Assembly: GCA_930367215.1 (NCBI GenBank)
Contig: OV884059.1
Coordinates: 53,166,957-53,230,956, forward strand
From: Pollenia angustigena
Taxonomy: Eukaryota > Arthropoda > Insecta > Diptera > Polleniidae
Reading direction: 5' to 3'
Length of the DNA stretch: 64,000 bases
Shown here: piece after piece, positions 55,101 through 64,000 of the stretch
Numbering within the stretch: the stretch's first letter is position 1
Layout of the letters: every line of letters begins with the position of its first letter
Position numbers and translations under genes: made by a program
The notes under the pieces: model-generated
Databases searched by the model: none
What the model was told of the DNA's origin: nothing
What the model saw: only the letters and a program-made list of their open reading frames with translations

Positions 55101-57345
55101 CTGGCTAGAGGGGGCGGGTTGGGATGACAATGTGAAACCCAGTACATTAGCAAAGTGGAACGGGTTTGTTCAGAACATTCCCTTGATCTCTAACCTGAAC
55201 ATTCCGCGTTGGATTGATTTTTCCCCTACCCTACCAGCGCAAATTCACGGCTTTTGCGATGCATCAGAGAAGGCTTATTGCGCAGTCGTATACTTTCGGA
55301 TACATTCTGCGTCGGGAGTAAAATCTCATCTTTTCGCCGCAAAAACAAAAGTAGCTCCTATTAGTCCGGTTAGTCTCCCACGGCTGGAGCTTTGTGGAGC
55401 TCTTTTGTTATCAAAGTTAGTAAGGCACCTTGTGAACTCACTGCCTTGTAAGAATAATGAGCTCTTTCTCTGGTCAGATTCGTCGATTGTTCTCAGCTGG
55501 TTGGGAAAACCTCCGAATACTTGGAGAACTTACGTTGCCAACCGCACGGCGCAAATTATCCGAAATGTAGGGAACTCCTCTTGGCGTCATGTTAGGTCGG
55601 CTGATAATCCAGCCGATTTGGGCTCCCGTGGTTGCGACGCTGAGCAACTACTAAACAGCTCCTCATGGTGGAGGGGGCCATCTTGGCTACAGAGACCCCC
55701 CGAAGAATGGCCAAAGCCCATAACAGTTAACGAAAGTTCTCTTGAATTGAAACAGAGGGTAAACGTGCTTCATCTGTTCACTGACAATGAGGACATACTT
55801 AACCGCTTCTCAGAATGGGATAAGGCTGTAAGGGTCATGGCTTATGCGCTTCGGTTTATTCGTGCAATCAGGAAACGGTTAAAGACCGATAAGAAATCTC
55901 CACTTAAGCTCGCATCCCAGACCCAAGAGTTATCTTCTGTCGAGGCAGTATCCTGCATGATTAAACGCAGCTCGTATATTACTCCCGAAGAGTTTTTGAT
56001 AACCAAAAATAAGCTTATTTCTGTTGCTCAACTTACGCATTACCCTCGAGAGTTCGAATCCCTAATTAAACAGCAGAGCGTGGGTAGCAAAAGTTCTCTC
56101 CACCCGTTGAACCCTTTTTTAGATCAAGATAATGTTGTCCGAGCCAACGGTAGAATTTCTAACTCTACCTTACCTTATAAGGAAAGACACCCTATTATTC
56201 TCCCTGCCAATTCAGTCTTCTGTAGACTGCTCGTCGATTTTGTGCATAGGGTCCTTATGCTCGCAGAAACCAACTTAATGTTGCGAGCAGTGATAGGAGA
56301 GTACTTCGTTCCCCGATTAAGATCAGCTATTAGGCTCTGCATTAGAAAATGTGTGACCTGTATACGTTATAAGCAAAGAGTGCAGTCCCAACTGATGGGT
56401 GCCCTACCCCGGGAACGAAGCTCATTTTCCTTGCCCTTCACTAATACTGGGCTGGACTTTGCAGGACCTTTCTCCATAAAGACTTCTATGTTGAGAAACG
56501 CCCCTTACCAGAAAGGGTATGTTTGCGTGTTTGTGTGTTTTTGCACGATCGAATTATGCTCCGATCTCTCTACCAATGCCTTTCGAGCTGCCTTCACTAG
56601 GTTTGTAGGCCGACGTGGCCTACCAAAAAGAGTTATGTCCGACAATGGGACTAATTTTGTTGGGGCAGAACGGGCTCTTCGTCAAGAATATGAGGAGTTT
56701 GTTGGTAAGGCATCCAAGGAAGTGGTTGAGAAGTACTCTTCTCACGGTTTCCAGTGGAACTTTATCCCCCCGAATGCACCCCATATGGGAGGGTTGTGGG
56801 AGGCTGGTGTCAAATCTTTCAAGATGCACTTTAAAAAAGTCGCCCAGAATAATAAATACACCTTCGAGGAGTTCACCACGCTCTTAACTCGCATCGAAGC
56901 AATTCTCAACTCGAGACCCTTATCTCCCATGTCAGACGACCCCAATGAGTTGTTAGCCCTTACTCCCGGTCACTTCCTTCGTGGGGCTCCCCTGGTAGCC
57001 GCGCCCGAAACCTTCACGTAAACGCTCACCCTGAGGGATCGCTGGGAGAGAGTGAAAGTGTTACACCACCAGTTCGCTCGGAGATGGAAAGATGAGTATC
57101 TAAAGGAAATACAAAAGAGGTATAAATGGCGGCATTCTGAGGAGAACATTACCGTGGGTCAACTCGCCGTAATAAAAGACGATCTGCTCCCTCCAAACGA
57201 GTGGCGATTGGGCCGTGTTACCAGAATATATGCGGGTAATGATGGTAATGTCCGCGTTGCGGACTTGAAGACGCAAGGGGGAACAATCACTAGGCTCATC
57301 GTCAAACTGTGCATTCTGCCGGTCCATACCTTAGATGATAAGTGA
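52177..57345 (+). pseudogene. Gag-Pol polyprotein of outer BEL element (two in-frame stops)
   Basis: I chose the ATG at 52177 (MAEEFIFDSDDL). One frame of 1722 codons is broken only by TAA at 52981-52983 (codon 269) and 57019-57021 (codon 1615). Gag has a DUF1759 region (FYGGYEEWPSFRDMF) and zinc knuckles near 325-390. The protease has [12 protein letters not shown] near 460. RT has [19 protein letters not shown] and AYVDDILSG (first Asp near 852). RNase H has [16 protein letters not shown] near 1028 and [11 protein letters not shown]. Integrase has [33 protein letters not shown] near 1489 and [14 protein letters not shown]. In the integrase zinc region the second expected His is missing (HRVLMLAE). 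Confidence 0.88.
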
Positions 57346-57484
57346 AAAAGGGAAAGCTGTTACCCAAATTCCTCTCTTTCAGATCCCCCTACTGTGCCCT
57401 TTACCTACCCTCACCCCCCTATTTTTTCCCCTTACACTAACACTTCTAATCAGGATTCTTTTGTACAAGCTCTTTTTTTATTAA

Positions 57485-57503
57485 CATTATGTTTCTTCAC
57501 AGG
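57485..57503 (+). promoter_or_regulatory. Putative splice acceptor before third ORF
   Basis: CTTTTTTTATTAAC, then ATTATGTTTCTTCACAG|G: a branch-point-like TTAAC and a pyrimidine-rich tract ending in CAG/G. It lies 14 bases downstream of the ORF's own ATG, so splicing would bypass that ATG and join to an upstream start. Confidence 0.5.
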
Positions 57504-58049
57504 GCTCCAGGAAATCCCGACGTCCATCAGTGCCGTGTCTGCTCCCGGTTCCACGCACTACGGTTCTGCAGAAGGTTTTTAAGCATGAACGGGCCGGAAC
57601 GCAGGCATCAAGTCCGCATCCATGGCTACTGCAAAAATTGCCTGGCCAGGTCTCACGCTACTGACGACTGCACCTCTGCCGATGTGTGCCAAAAATGTGG
57701 TTGGGCGCACCACACTCTGCTTCACTTGTCTCCCGGGGCACCAGCCAGTAACCAAGAGAGAGTGAGCCGTAACGTTACTCCGACATCACGCCAACGTGCA
57801 CCTGCGCCAACAGCCCGCCAGGAGAGTGTCAGCAGTGATATTCGTACCTCATCGCGGTCACGTCAATCCAGGGTTCATGAACGCCTCGGCCCATACCGCC
57901 GTCCAGCACGGAGCACACGTAGCAGCAACCAGCCTTCCAGGCGTCAGTCCAGGAATCCAGCCACGACCCGAAGGGGTCCAACCCCGAATCCAAAGCGCAT
58001 CTTAATGGGAGCCTTAAGAGCTCTTGAACGTTTAGCTAAAAATCTTTAA
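57489..58049 (+). CDS. Third ORF: zinc-knuckle, Arg-rich protein after pol
   Basis: 186 codons from an ATG at 57489, with a likely spliced entry at 57503 (TTTCTTCACAG|GGCTCC). Residues about 15-80 hold three Cys/His modules: CRVCSRFHALRFC, CKNCLARSHATDDC and CQKCGWAHHTLLH. They have the same order and spacing as the Gag zinc region of this element. The C-terminal half is Ser/Arg/Pro-rich and very basic. It sits where an envelope gene lies in other elements, just before the purine tract and 3' LTR. It probably binds nucleic acid. It may be a duplicated nucleocapsid expressed from a spliced RNA. No membrane segment. Confidence 0.65.
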   Translation: MFLHRAPGNPDVHQCRVCSRFHALRFCRRFLSMNGPERRHQVRIHGYCKNCLARSHATDDCTSADVCQKCGWAHHTLLHLSPGAPASNQERVSRNVTPTSRQRAPAPTARQESVSSDIRTSSRSRQSRVHERLGPYRRPARSTRSSNQPSRRQSRNPATTRRGPTPNPKRILMGALRALERLAKNL

Positions 58050-58083
58050 TATCGTTGATCTTGTTGATCAAGGGGCTGCAGGA

Positions 58084-58665
58084 TGTTTAAAGCACTTCTT
58101 TAAAACAAAAAAAAAAATATAGTTTTTCTTTCTAAATTTCCGGCTCTGACTCGTTCAGCATATCGTGAATTATGCATATCGTGAATTATTACTCTTGTTT
58201 CTACCGGTTTGGTATTCGCCGCGTTTTCTTTGTTTTGGCGGTAGAAAAAGAGTTTTTTAACTCTGTCGTGGTTAGTTCGCTATTGGCTGCTGTAACTACC
58301 AGGTCATCCTCCAGCTCCTCAATCAACGCCTCAAAATATACATATTCATTTTCTCATCCCTAAGTATATACCTTGTACATTTAAAAAATAAGTATTAAAA
58401 TAAATACCTATGTAAGTACTGTGAATTTAAACCAGTGTAACCGTTTTTCACTACATACATGAAGTCCCCAGGAATCCCCTCCTGCCATTATCTCTTTCTG
58501 TTGTATTAGCATACGAACACGCTCCCCTATAGGCTCTTCTGTCCCTCTTCCCAAGGCTACGTGGTCGTGATATAATAGTATAAGCCTCTCTCATTCATTT
58601 GATCGCAAGTCAAATTCTGTTCTTTTCCTTTTAATCTTGGATAGCCCTCATCCCAGAATTAAACA
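58084..58665 (+). repeat. 3' LTR of outer BEL element
   Basis: 582 bp, uninterrupted. It starts TGTTTAAAGC and ends GAATTAAACA before the ACGAC duplication. Confidence 0.93.
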
Positions 58666-58872
58666 ACGACCTATTTCTCATGCCTAACAAATACACATAC
58701 AAAATTTCATAGAAATCGGTCAAGCCGTTTCGGAGGAGTTTAAAATGGAGGGCATTTTGTTGATATTTGTATGGGAATATAAATACATGTTTCGGAATGA
58801 ATGCAGTGTTCACTAAAATGGCTGTAGCTCATGAATCAATACACATTTGAAGACCGTTAATACATAAAGACT
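58666..58872 (-). mobile_element. Probable continuation of Helitron 3
   Basis: Downstream of the BEL element's second ACGAC, the text CTCATGCCTAACAAATACAC and TTTCATAGAAATCGGTCAAG resembles the repeat style of 42094-42598. The 5' TC end was not located. Confidence 0.45.
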
Positions 58873-59674
58873 AGTGTCCGACCGAACGTTCGGGTTCGCT
58901 TACGGAGTTCGGCAAAAAATTATGTTCGGTCAATGTTCGGTGTTCGGCGAAATTTTTACCGAACATCGAACTTTTCATTTATTATAATTTGGCATCATTG
59001 TTTATGAAAATAATACGAAAACAATACAACTATTTTTTTCTATGATTACTAGTACGAAAAAATACAGCGATGACTAAATAAAATGCTTTAAGGCTCAGTT
59101 AGGCGAACGTTGCTGTACCCGTAATGTAACGCACCGTACTGTAAGCACGTTGGTGCACTTATAGAACGTTTAAAAACGTGTCATATGTTTTCCCATACAT
59201 AAACAAAAAACACGAGTATACAAAACACACAGTGATGGGAATCAAAAATGTTCAAATGGTGACCGTTGTGCAGAAAAGGTACCACGTGATTTAAATGGTA
59301 TTAAAACAGTATTTTGTGTATTTTTAAAAACTGTTAGTAATTTTATATTTATATTATAGATTTAAAATAAATAAATTTGTATTTTAGCATATATACATTT
59401 TTAGCATACATATATTGTAAATGTGCATACTCCAAACAAAGTTTTGATACCATTTAAAGTCTTTTATATGTTTCCCTTTTTCATTGTATGTGTATATACA
59501 TTTGTTTATTTTAAACATCTAAACATATGTATATTTGTATATTATGAATTATGTTGTATTGTAAGTTGTTTTGTCGCAATTCTATAGATATACTGAAAAA
59601 AGTACCAAAAAAAGATAAAATTACCCGCATTCAATGTAACATACAAGCCGCCCATCACTGTCTTACAAATGGCA
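58873..59674. other. Unassigned region with CCGAAC-rich head
   Basis: 58873-58990 has TAGTGTCCGACCGAACGTTC and many TTCGG/CCGAA words, like the ends of some hAT-type elements. No matching right end was found. CAGTGATGGG (59230) and CCCATCACTG (ending 59660) are inverted, but no 8-bp duplication is clear. No ORF. Confidence 0.4.
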
Positions 59675-59778
59675 CGTAGGTTAGGTTAGAGTGACCGGTC
59701 ACAAAGACCCCGCATAGACCAAATAGGTCCCTAGCGTTACCACAATTGTACGATAACCCACAGAAGAAAGTAAAAAGG

Positions 59779-62521
59779 TCAGTCAGATGTGATGGTATCC
59801 AGAGTACCCCACACTCTCTTGACGAATGCCAGGAGTCTCAGTAACCCAATTCCAGAGACTTCCCCGAGATCTTGGAGATAATGATCTCCCAGACAGTTCG
59901 CCCTGGAGCGCACGAGTGCCGGACAGTAGCACAACAATTGCTCTACCGTCTCCTTTTCCCCTGGTACCCCACAAAATCTACAATTGTCACTATTCAACCG
60001 CCCCGCCCTATAGGCGTATACCGCAGTCCAACAATGACCCGTTATAAAACCTATCAGAAATCTACAGTCCCTTCTCGATAGCGACAGAAGAATTCTCGAC
60101 GACTCCGGATCGTAGGATCCCCACATTACCTTGGAAACCCTGCACGTTCTTGTGTTTTCCCAAAACGCCTCTGATCTCCTCCGTATAGCAGAGTCCGTAT
60201 CTCTCCTTATATTCTGAATTGGAGCCGGGATGACCACCATCCTATCGTGTGGTAAACGGGCCCCCGTTTCACCAATTCGTCCACCTCTTCGTTGCCCTCT
60301 ATGCCCTGGTGACCGCGAACCCAGTAGATATGCACTCTCCTATTGACACAGAGTCTATCTATCGAGTCCCTACACTCCTGGACGACAGAGGAGTATGAGT
60401 ATTCCGCGGTTATAGCCTTGATCGCCGCCTGACTATCAATGAAAAAGTTTACCTGCGAGTTCTCGGTGCCGGGAACACGTGCCAAATCGGCAGCCATTTT
60501 GGCTGCAAAAACCTCCGCCTGGAAAACGCTGCAGTAATCGGGAAGCTTATACGATTCCCGAATACCCAGTTCCTGGCAGTAGACTGCAGCTCCAACTCCG
60601 TCCTCCATTTTGGAACCATCAGTGTAGAATCTGAAGGTCCCTTGGCCAGATCGGAGTCCTACCAACCAACCGTCCTTCGCGGTTTCCTTCCAAGTGTCAG
60701 TCTCGGAATGGTGTAGTCACTGCTACAATCTATTCCCCTTATAATACTACCGTGACCATAGAGTCCATATGTAAATGGTCCCGTCGCCTTTAAGCGGATC
60801 GCAGACCTCCTTGCAGTTCTTCTGCCACTAGATGAATCGGCTGCAAGTCCAGGATCACATCCATTGCCGTAGTCGGTGTACTACGCAGAGCACCGGTGAT
60901 ACTAAGTTCGGCGAGTCTCTGGGTAGCATATTCCGGTACGATATCTTATCCAAGGCCGTCCACCACACAAGAATCCCGTAGAGTAGGATTGGTCTCGCCA
61001 CCGCTGTGTAGACCCAATGTGTAAGAGCAGGGGTTAGACCCCACGTTTTGCCTAGCATTCTCTTACATGCGTAGAGCGCAATCGTTGCCTTTTTCACCCT
61101 CTCCTCCACATTCAGTCTCCACGACAGTTTGCTATCCAGTATTACTCCCAGATACTTAGTGTGGTGTTTAAGTTCCAGGTTAGTACCCCCTAGTTTAGGT
61201 CTCCTACATGGACCAACTTTAAACCTTTTCGTAAATAGTACTAGGTCCGTCTTCTCGGGATTTACTCCCAGTCCTACTCCGGCTGCCCACTGGCTGATTA
61301 TCGCCAATGTAGCCTCCATTACAGAACTAATAGAATCAGATCCTTGCCAGTAACTATCACCGCCACATCATCCGCATATGCGGTCATCTTTGCTGCCCCG
61401 TCCCGAAGTCTATTGAGCAGTTCGTTGACGACAAGCGTCCATAGCATCGGCGAGAGAACCCCTCCCTGGGGGGTTCCCCCATGGTTGGAATGGAGAATGG
61501 TTGGCCTCATGTTACCCTTGACATGATAGTCCAAAATTCTCTCCAACGTTTTCAGCAGGAAGGATGTGAGACTTATAGGTCTAAAATCTTTTGGGTACAT
61601 ATGATTGCTCCTGCCCGATTTCGGCAGAAAAACAATCTTAGATATCCTCCAAGATTTAGGCACATAGTTTATCCTCAGACATCCTTTAAAAATGTCCACC
61701 AGCCATGGTACTATCCGTTGTCTACCCCGCTGTAGTTGCGCCGGGATAATTCCGTCAAGACCAGGCGACTTATATGGCTGGAACGAATCGATTGCCCATT
61801 CCACCCCCTCATAGGTGATAATTCCGCTATCACCATCTGCCAGAACAGAAGTTTCATCAGTTGGAATGGGATCGTCAGAGCAGCCCGGAAAGTGTATATC
61901 CACAAGCACCTCCAACGTTTCCGCGCTGCTCCCTGTCCATTCTCCGTTTTCCCTACAAACCGTACTTGGCATTACCGGACTGCCCACTAGCATCCTCCGC
62001 AGTCTTGCCGTTTCGGTTGTCTTCTCTATATTATCGCAGAAACTTTTCCACGAAGCTCGTTAGCCCTTCGCACGTCGCGCTTATACACCCTAAGAGCGTC
62101 CTTATACTCCCCCAGCATTCAGACCGGTCGACAATTTTCGCCAGTTTGAATAGCTCACGAAGCTCGCGTCTTCCAGAGTCCAGCTGACCATTCCACCACG
62201 GTGGTCTGGACTTACGCATAGCTCGTGTCGGGGGACACGACTTCTCATAGGATCTAGTAACGCCCGATACCAATGTGTCTATAGCAGAATCTATGTCCCC
62301 TGAACTAACCAATGTTCCCGAGTGACCTAGGTCCCTATTCAAAAGTGAAGAGTATTTGGCCCAGTCCTTATTCCTTGGGTTCCTAAACACTGTTTCGTTA
62401 GGTATAGTGTAATTCAACAAAAATGATATATAGGAGTGATCAGAGAAGGATGGCTGCGTAAGCACCTTCCAATCATCTATCATTGTTTTATAATCAGCAT
62501 AAATCGTCACATCAAGCACAT
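59779..62521 (-). pseudogene. ORF2 of non-LTR element 2: RT, RNase H, C-terminal domain
   Basis: From 62521: endonuclease end (VLDVTI, FSDHSYISFLLNY), linker (NPRNKDWAKYSS, RKSRPPWWNGQLDSGRRELR), then RT with YKSPGLDGIIPAQL, DFRPISLTSFLLKTLERIL, GGTPQGGVLSPMLW and AYADDVAVI. About 90-95 residues between DYHVKGNM and GGTPQGG are missing, including RT motif A with a catalytic Asp. RNase H 60665-60207 has RFYTDGSKMEDGVGAAVY, SVFQAEVFAA, FFIDSQAAIKAI and VRGHQGIEGNEEVDEL. The final frame, ending 59779, has CRFCGVPGEKETVEQLLCYC, with Gln at the usual zinc His. At least three frame breaks. Confidence 0.83.
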
Positions 62522-63446
62522 TACATTTCGGCTGTAAATGAATGCATTCTCTCAATTTTTTTACTCTCTGGTACTCACTAATACAGAACCAAAAAATTTT
62601 TGGAAATGCCTGGTCTAGTCTAAATTGGCTCATTGATCAGCTTGTTACTTTGTAGGCGAGAGTGACGAGGGGAAAAGAAACGAGTACTTAGCTTGCTGTA
62701 CTCGTCATATGCGTTTTGTTTTCTCATTCGTAATTTTCAGCAGGTCTATTTTGACAATTATCTTTCAAATTTAATTTCGTTGTACAAAGTTAATTTCGTA
62801 GCCTGTGTGATTTTTTGTGTGTGAAATGTCAAAACGCACAAATACATTCATACAAATGGAATAACAGATAAATAATAAGACTTGACTCGTGAAAACGCCG
62901 AAGCTGATTCAAAGAAGAAAATGTGATAAGTTTATCAATAAGACTTGCATTGTGGAAATTGGGACTAAGTGTATACAAATTTCTTTATATGTGTAATTTT
63001 TAGAAGACGGTAAAAAATACAACAAAAAAACGGTTAAATTTTATTTGGAAAAAATACTCTCTATTTATATTCTGCGAATGGTAAGATACTCTATAGTTAT
63101 GGGAGAACCACAAACCAAACTTTATAGTATACTTTGTTCCAGATAAAAATGTCATCCAATCCATTTTGGAGTTTTTTTGAAAAAAAAAAAAAAAAAAATG
63201 AGTAAGCGTTAATGCAAATGTTGCGCCAAACAAATGTCAATGGGGAGTTCATTGCCAAGCAAACAACTACCGGCAATATTAAACGCCACAAAGAAAATAC
63301 ACCCCAACGAATTCAAAAAATACAATGTAGAGGTTTGAGTTCTAATATGTATACTAGGACTATATCCAAATTATTTGCATAGTGCCAAGAATGTTTTAGA
63401 CATGAAATGTATCCCGTTGTTTTGCGAAAAAAAAACTCACGCAGGG
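62522..63446 (+). mobile_element. hAT-like fragment inserted in endonuclease
   Basis: It interrupts the endonuclease reading frame. The flanks are AAGCACAT (62514-62521) and AAGCAAAT (63447-63454), an 8-bp repeat with one mismatch, the size hAT elements make. It contains a BED zinc-finger remnant on the plus strand. Clear terminal inverted repeats are not visible, so it may be internally deleted or truncated. A hairpin ACGAGTA/TACTCGT lies near 62675-62705. Confidence 0.55.
63149..63338 (+). pseudogene. BED zinc-finger start of a hAT transposase
   Basis: ATG at 63149: MSSNPFWSFFEKK, then a long A run (63180-63198), CKCCAKQ, SMGSSLPSK, a shifted TTGNIKRHKENT, and a shifted HPNEFKKYNVEV to the stop at 63338. 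The pattern W-x-F-F...C-x-x-C...N-I-x-R-H...H-P-x-x-F fits the BED DNA-binding domain at the N-terminus of hAT transposases. At least two frameshifts. No catalytic core follows. Confidence 0.6.
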
Positions 63447-63452
63447 AAGCAA

Positions 63453-63971
63453 ATTTATAAAACCTTCTGAGGTGGGACCCTTATACGTGGGGACCTCACC
63501 TCTATTCGCAATTTGTATATTATTCTGTAATATAAAAGCAATAAGATCCTCACCTCTACTATTGATATCCTTACTGCCCCATATTGTGTGATGAGCGTTA
63601 ACATCTGTACCCACTACCAGGTTTTGTCTCCTTCTACAAGCTTCTTAGGCTAGTCTGTGGAGTTCTACTGGTGGGGCATCCCTATCGTGTGGTATATAGG
63701 ATGATGCAAGGAGTACCATGTCATCTCTGCCATCTTCCAAGGCCACAACTGTGAGATCGTCAGTGCAGTAATTATAGAGAATATATGAACAAAAATTCTT
63801 TCTAAAAAGTATTGCAGATCGTATTCTACCTACCACTTTTGAGAAGAACGTGTTATAATTACGTGACTTCAATCCAGATACCCGATTTCCTGTGGAGATC
63901 CACGGTTCCTGGATTAGAGCTACGTCGTAGCGACCCTCCTCTAACGTGAGGAGGAGTTCGACCGAAGCCAT
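63453..63971 (-). pseudogene. APE endonuclease start of non-LTR element 2
   Basis: The frame 63971-63645 reads MASVELLLTLEEGRYDVALI and QEPWI (catalytic Glu), then DDLTVVALEDG and SSYIPHD. A stop in the linker at 63645 is followed by the frame 63614-63453, with MGTDVNAHHTIWGSKDINSR (D-x-N-x-H-H) and PTYKGPTSEGFIN, where the hAT-like fragment interrupts it. The true start may lie beyond the window: upstream bases still read as LQVNLQHSK, typical of the endonuclease N-terminus. It nicks target DNA to prime reverse transcription in active elements. Confidence 0.8.
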
Positions 63972-64000
63972 CTTACTGTGTTGGAGGTTGACTTGCAGGA

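Larger units (their letters stand above)
42599..58665 (+). mobile_element. BEL/Pao LTR retrotransposon (outer)
   Basis: Its 582-bp LTRs, TGTTTAAAGC...GAATTAAACA, are flanked by ACGAC (42594-42598 and 58666-58670). The 5' LTR is split by the inner element (42779-48503). About four differences separate the LTRs. The primer site TGGTCCTTTCTTGCC starts at 48911, and the purine tract AAGGGGCTGCAGGA ends at 58083. Contents: a 3.2-kb leader full of tandem repeats, a Gag-Pol frame with two stops, then a third ORF. Confidence 0.93.
59675..64000 (-). mobile_element. Non-LTR retrotransposon 2 (LOA/R1/I-type), runs off the window
   Basis: Read on the minus strand, the endonuclease starts near the right window edge, followed by RT, RNase H and the C-terminal Cys/His region. 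The 3' end (CTCTAACCTAACCTACG) lies near 59680. The element is split by an insertion at about 62522-63446. ORF1 would lie beyond 64000. It is a relative of element 1 but clearly diverged from it. Inactive. Confidence 0.85.

Noticed and set aside
59230..59660. hAT element bounded by CAGTGATGGG and CCCATCACTG
   Set aside because: The inverted words are short and the flanking 8-mers do not match. There is no transposase trace. Kept only as a note in the unassigned region.

Overview
This window looks like intergenic or heterochromatic DNA from a fly (Diptera, probably a brachyceran). I base that on the AT-rich sequence, the spread of 412/mdg1-like, copia-like, BEL/roo-like, LOA/R1-type, PIF/Harbinger and Helitron elements, and TACATA-type microsatellites. 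I found no convincing host gene. Almost every supported feature belongs to a transposable element (TE), and many elements are nested in one another. Coordinates are exact where long terminal repeat (LTR) ends and target-site duplications (TSDs) can be read, and approximate elsewhere.

Layout, left to right. A non-autonomous Helitron (320-2354) is followed by a pogo-type transposase remnant (about 3263-3490). Next is a decayed 412/mdg1-like Ty3 element (3515-11860, TSD ACAC, tRNA-Arg-type primer site). At 12047-13406 lies a tandem array of a 566-bp unit, and each full unit carries a hammerhead ribozyme. A copia-like element on the minus strand (14348-20142, TSD GGAAC) has a second, inverted version of the ribozyme repeat inserted in its polymerase gene (15528-16959). 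A second mdg1-like element on the minus strand follows (20264-27719, TSD GTTG). Then come a second Helitron (from 28041), a SAP-like gag remnant, a 37-bp tandem repeat, and a PIF/Harbinger element (about 32238-36246) with a Myb/SANT gene, a spliced transposase gene and a Tc1/mariner-like MITE. A minus-strand non-LTR retrotransposon occupies about 36580-41985.

From 42053 there is a three-level nest. A Helitron (42053-42598, resuming at 58666) is split by a BEL/Pao element (42599-58665, TSD ACGAC). The 5' LTR of that BEL element is in turn split by a younger BEL/roo-like element (42779-48503, TSD AACTC). LTR differences fit this order: about 4 in 582 bp for the outer element and 1 in 785 bp for the inner one. 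The window ends with a second minus-strand non-LTR element (about 59675-64000) interrupted by a hAT-like fragment.

Two things stand out. (1) The ribozyme repeats have a complete type I hammerhead core with a palindromic minimal stem III. Their stems show compensatory changes between the two families, as in Penelope-like elements or retrozymes. (2) The inner BEL element has one intact 1262-codon ORF that fuses Gag and protease directly to an F-protein-like envelope, with the whole reverse transcriptase/RNase H/integrase region missing. The outer BEL element also has a third ORF, a zinc-knuckle basic protein, just downstream of a good splice acceptor.

Most coding regions are pseudogenes with frameshifts, stops or lost catalytic residues. 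The inner BEL ORF and the ribozymes are the best preserved functional units.
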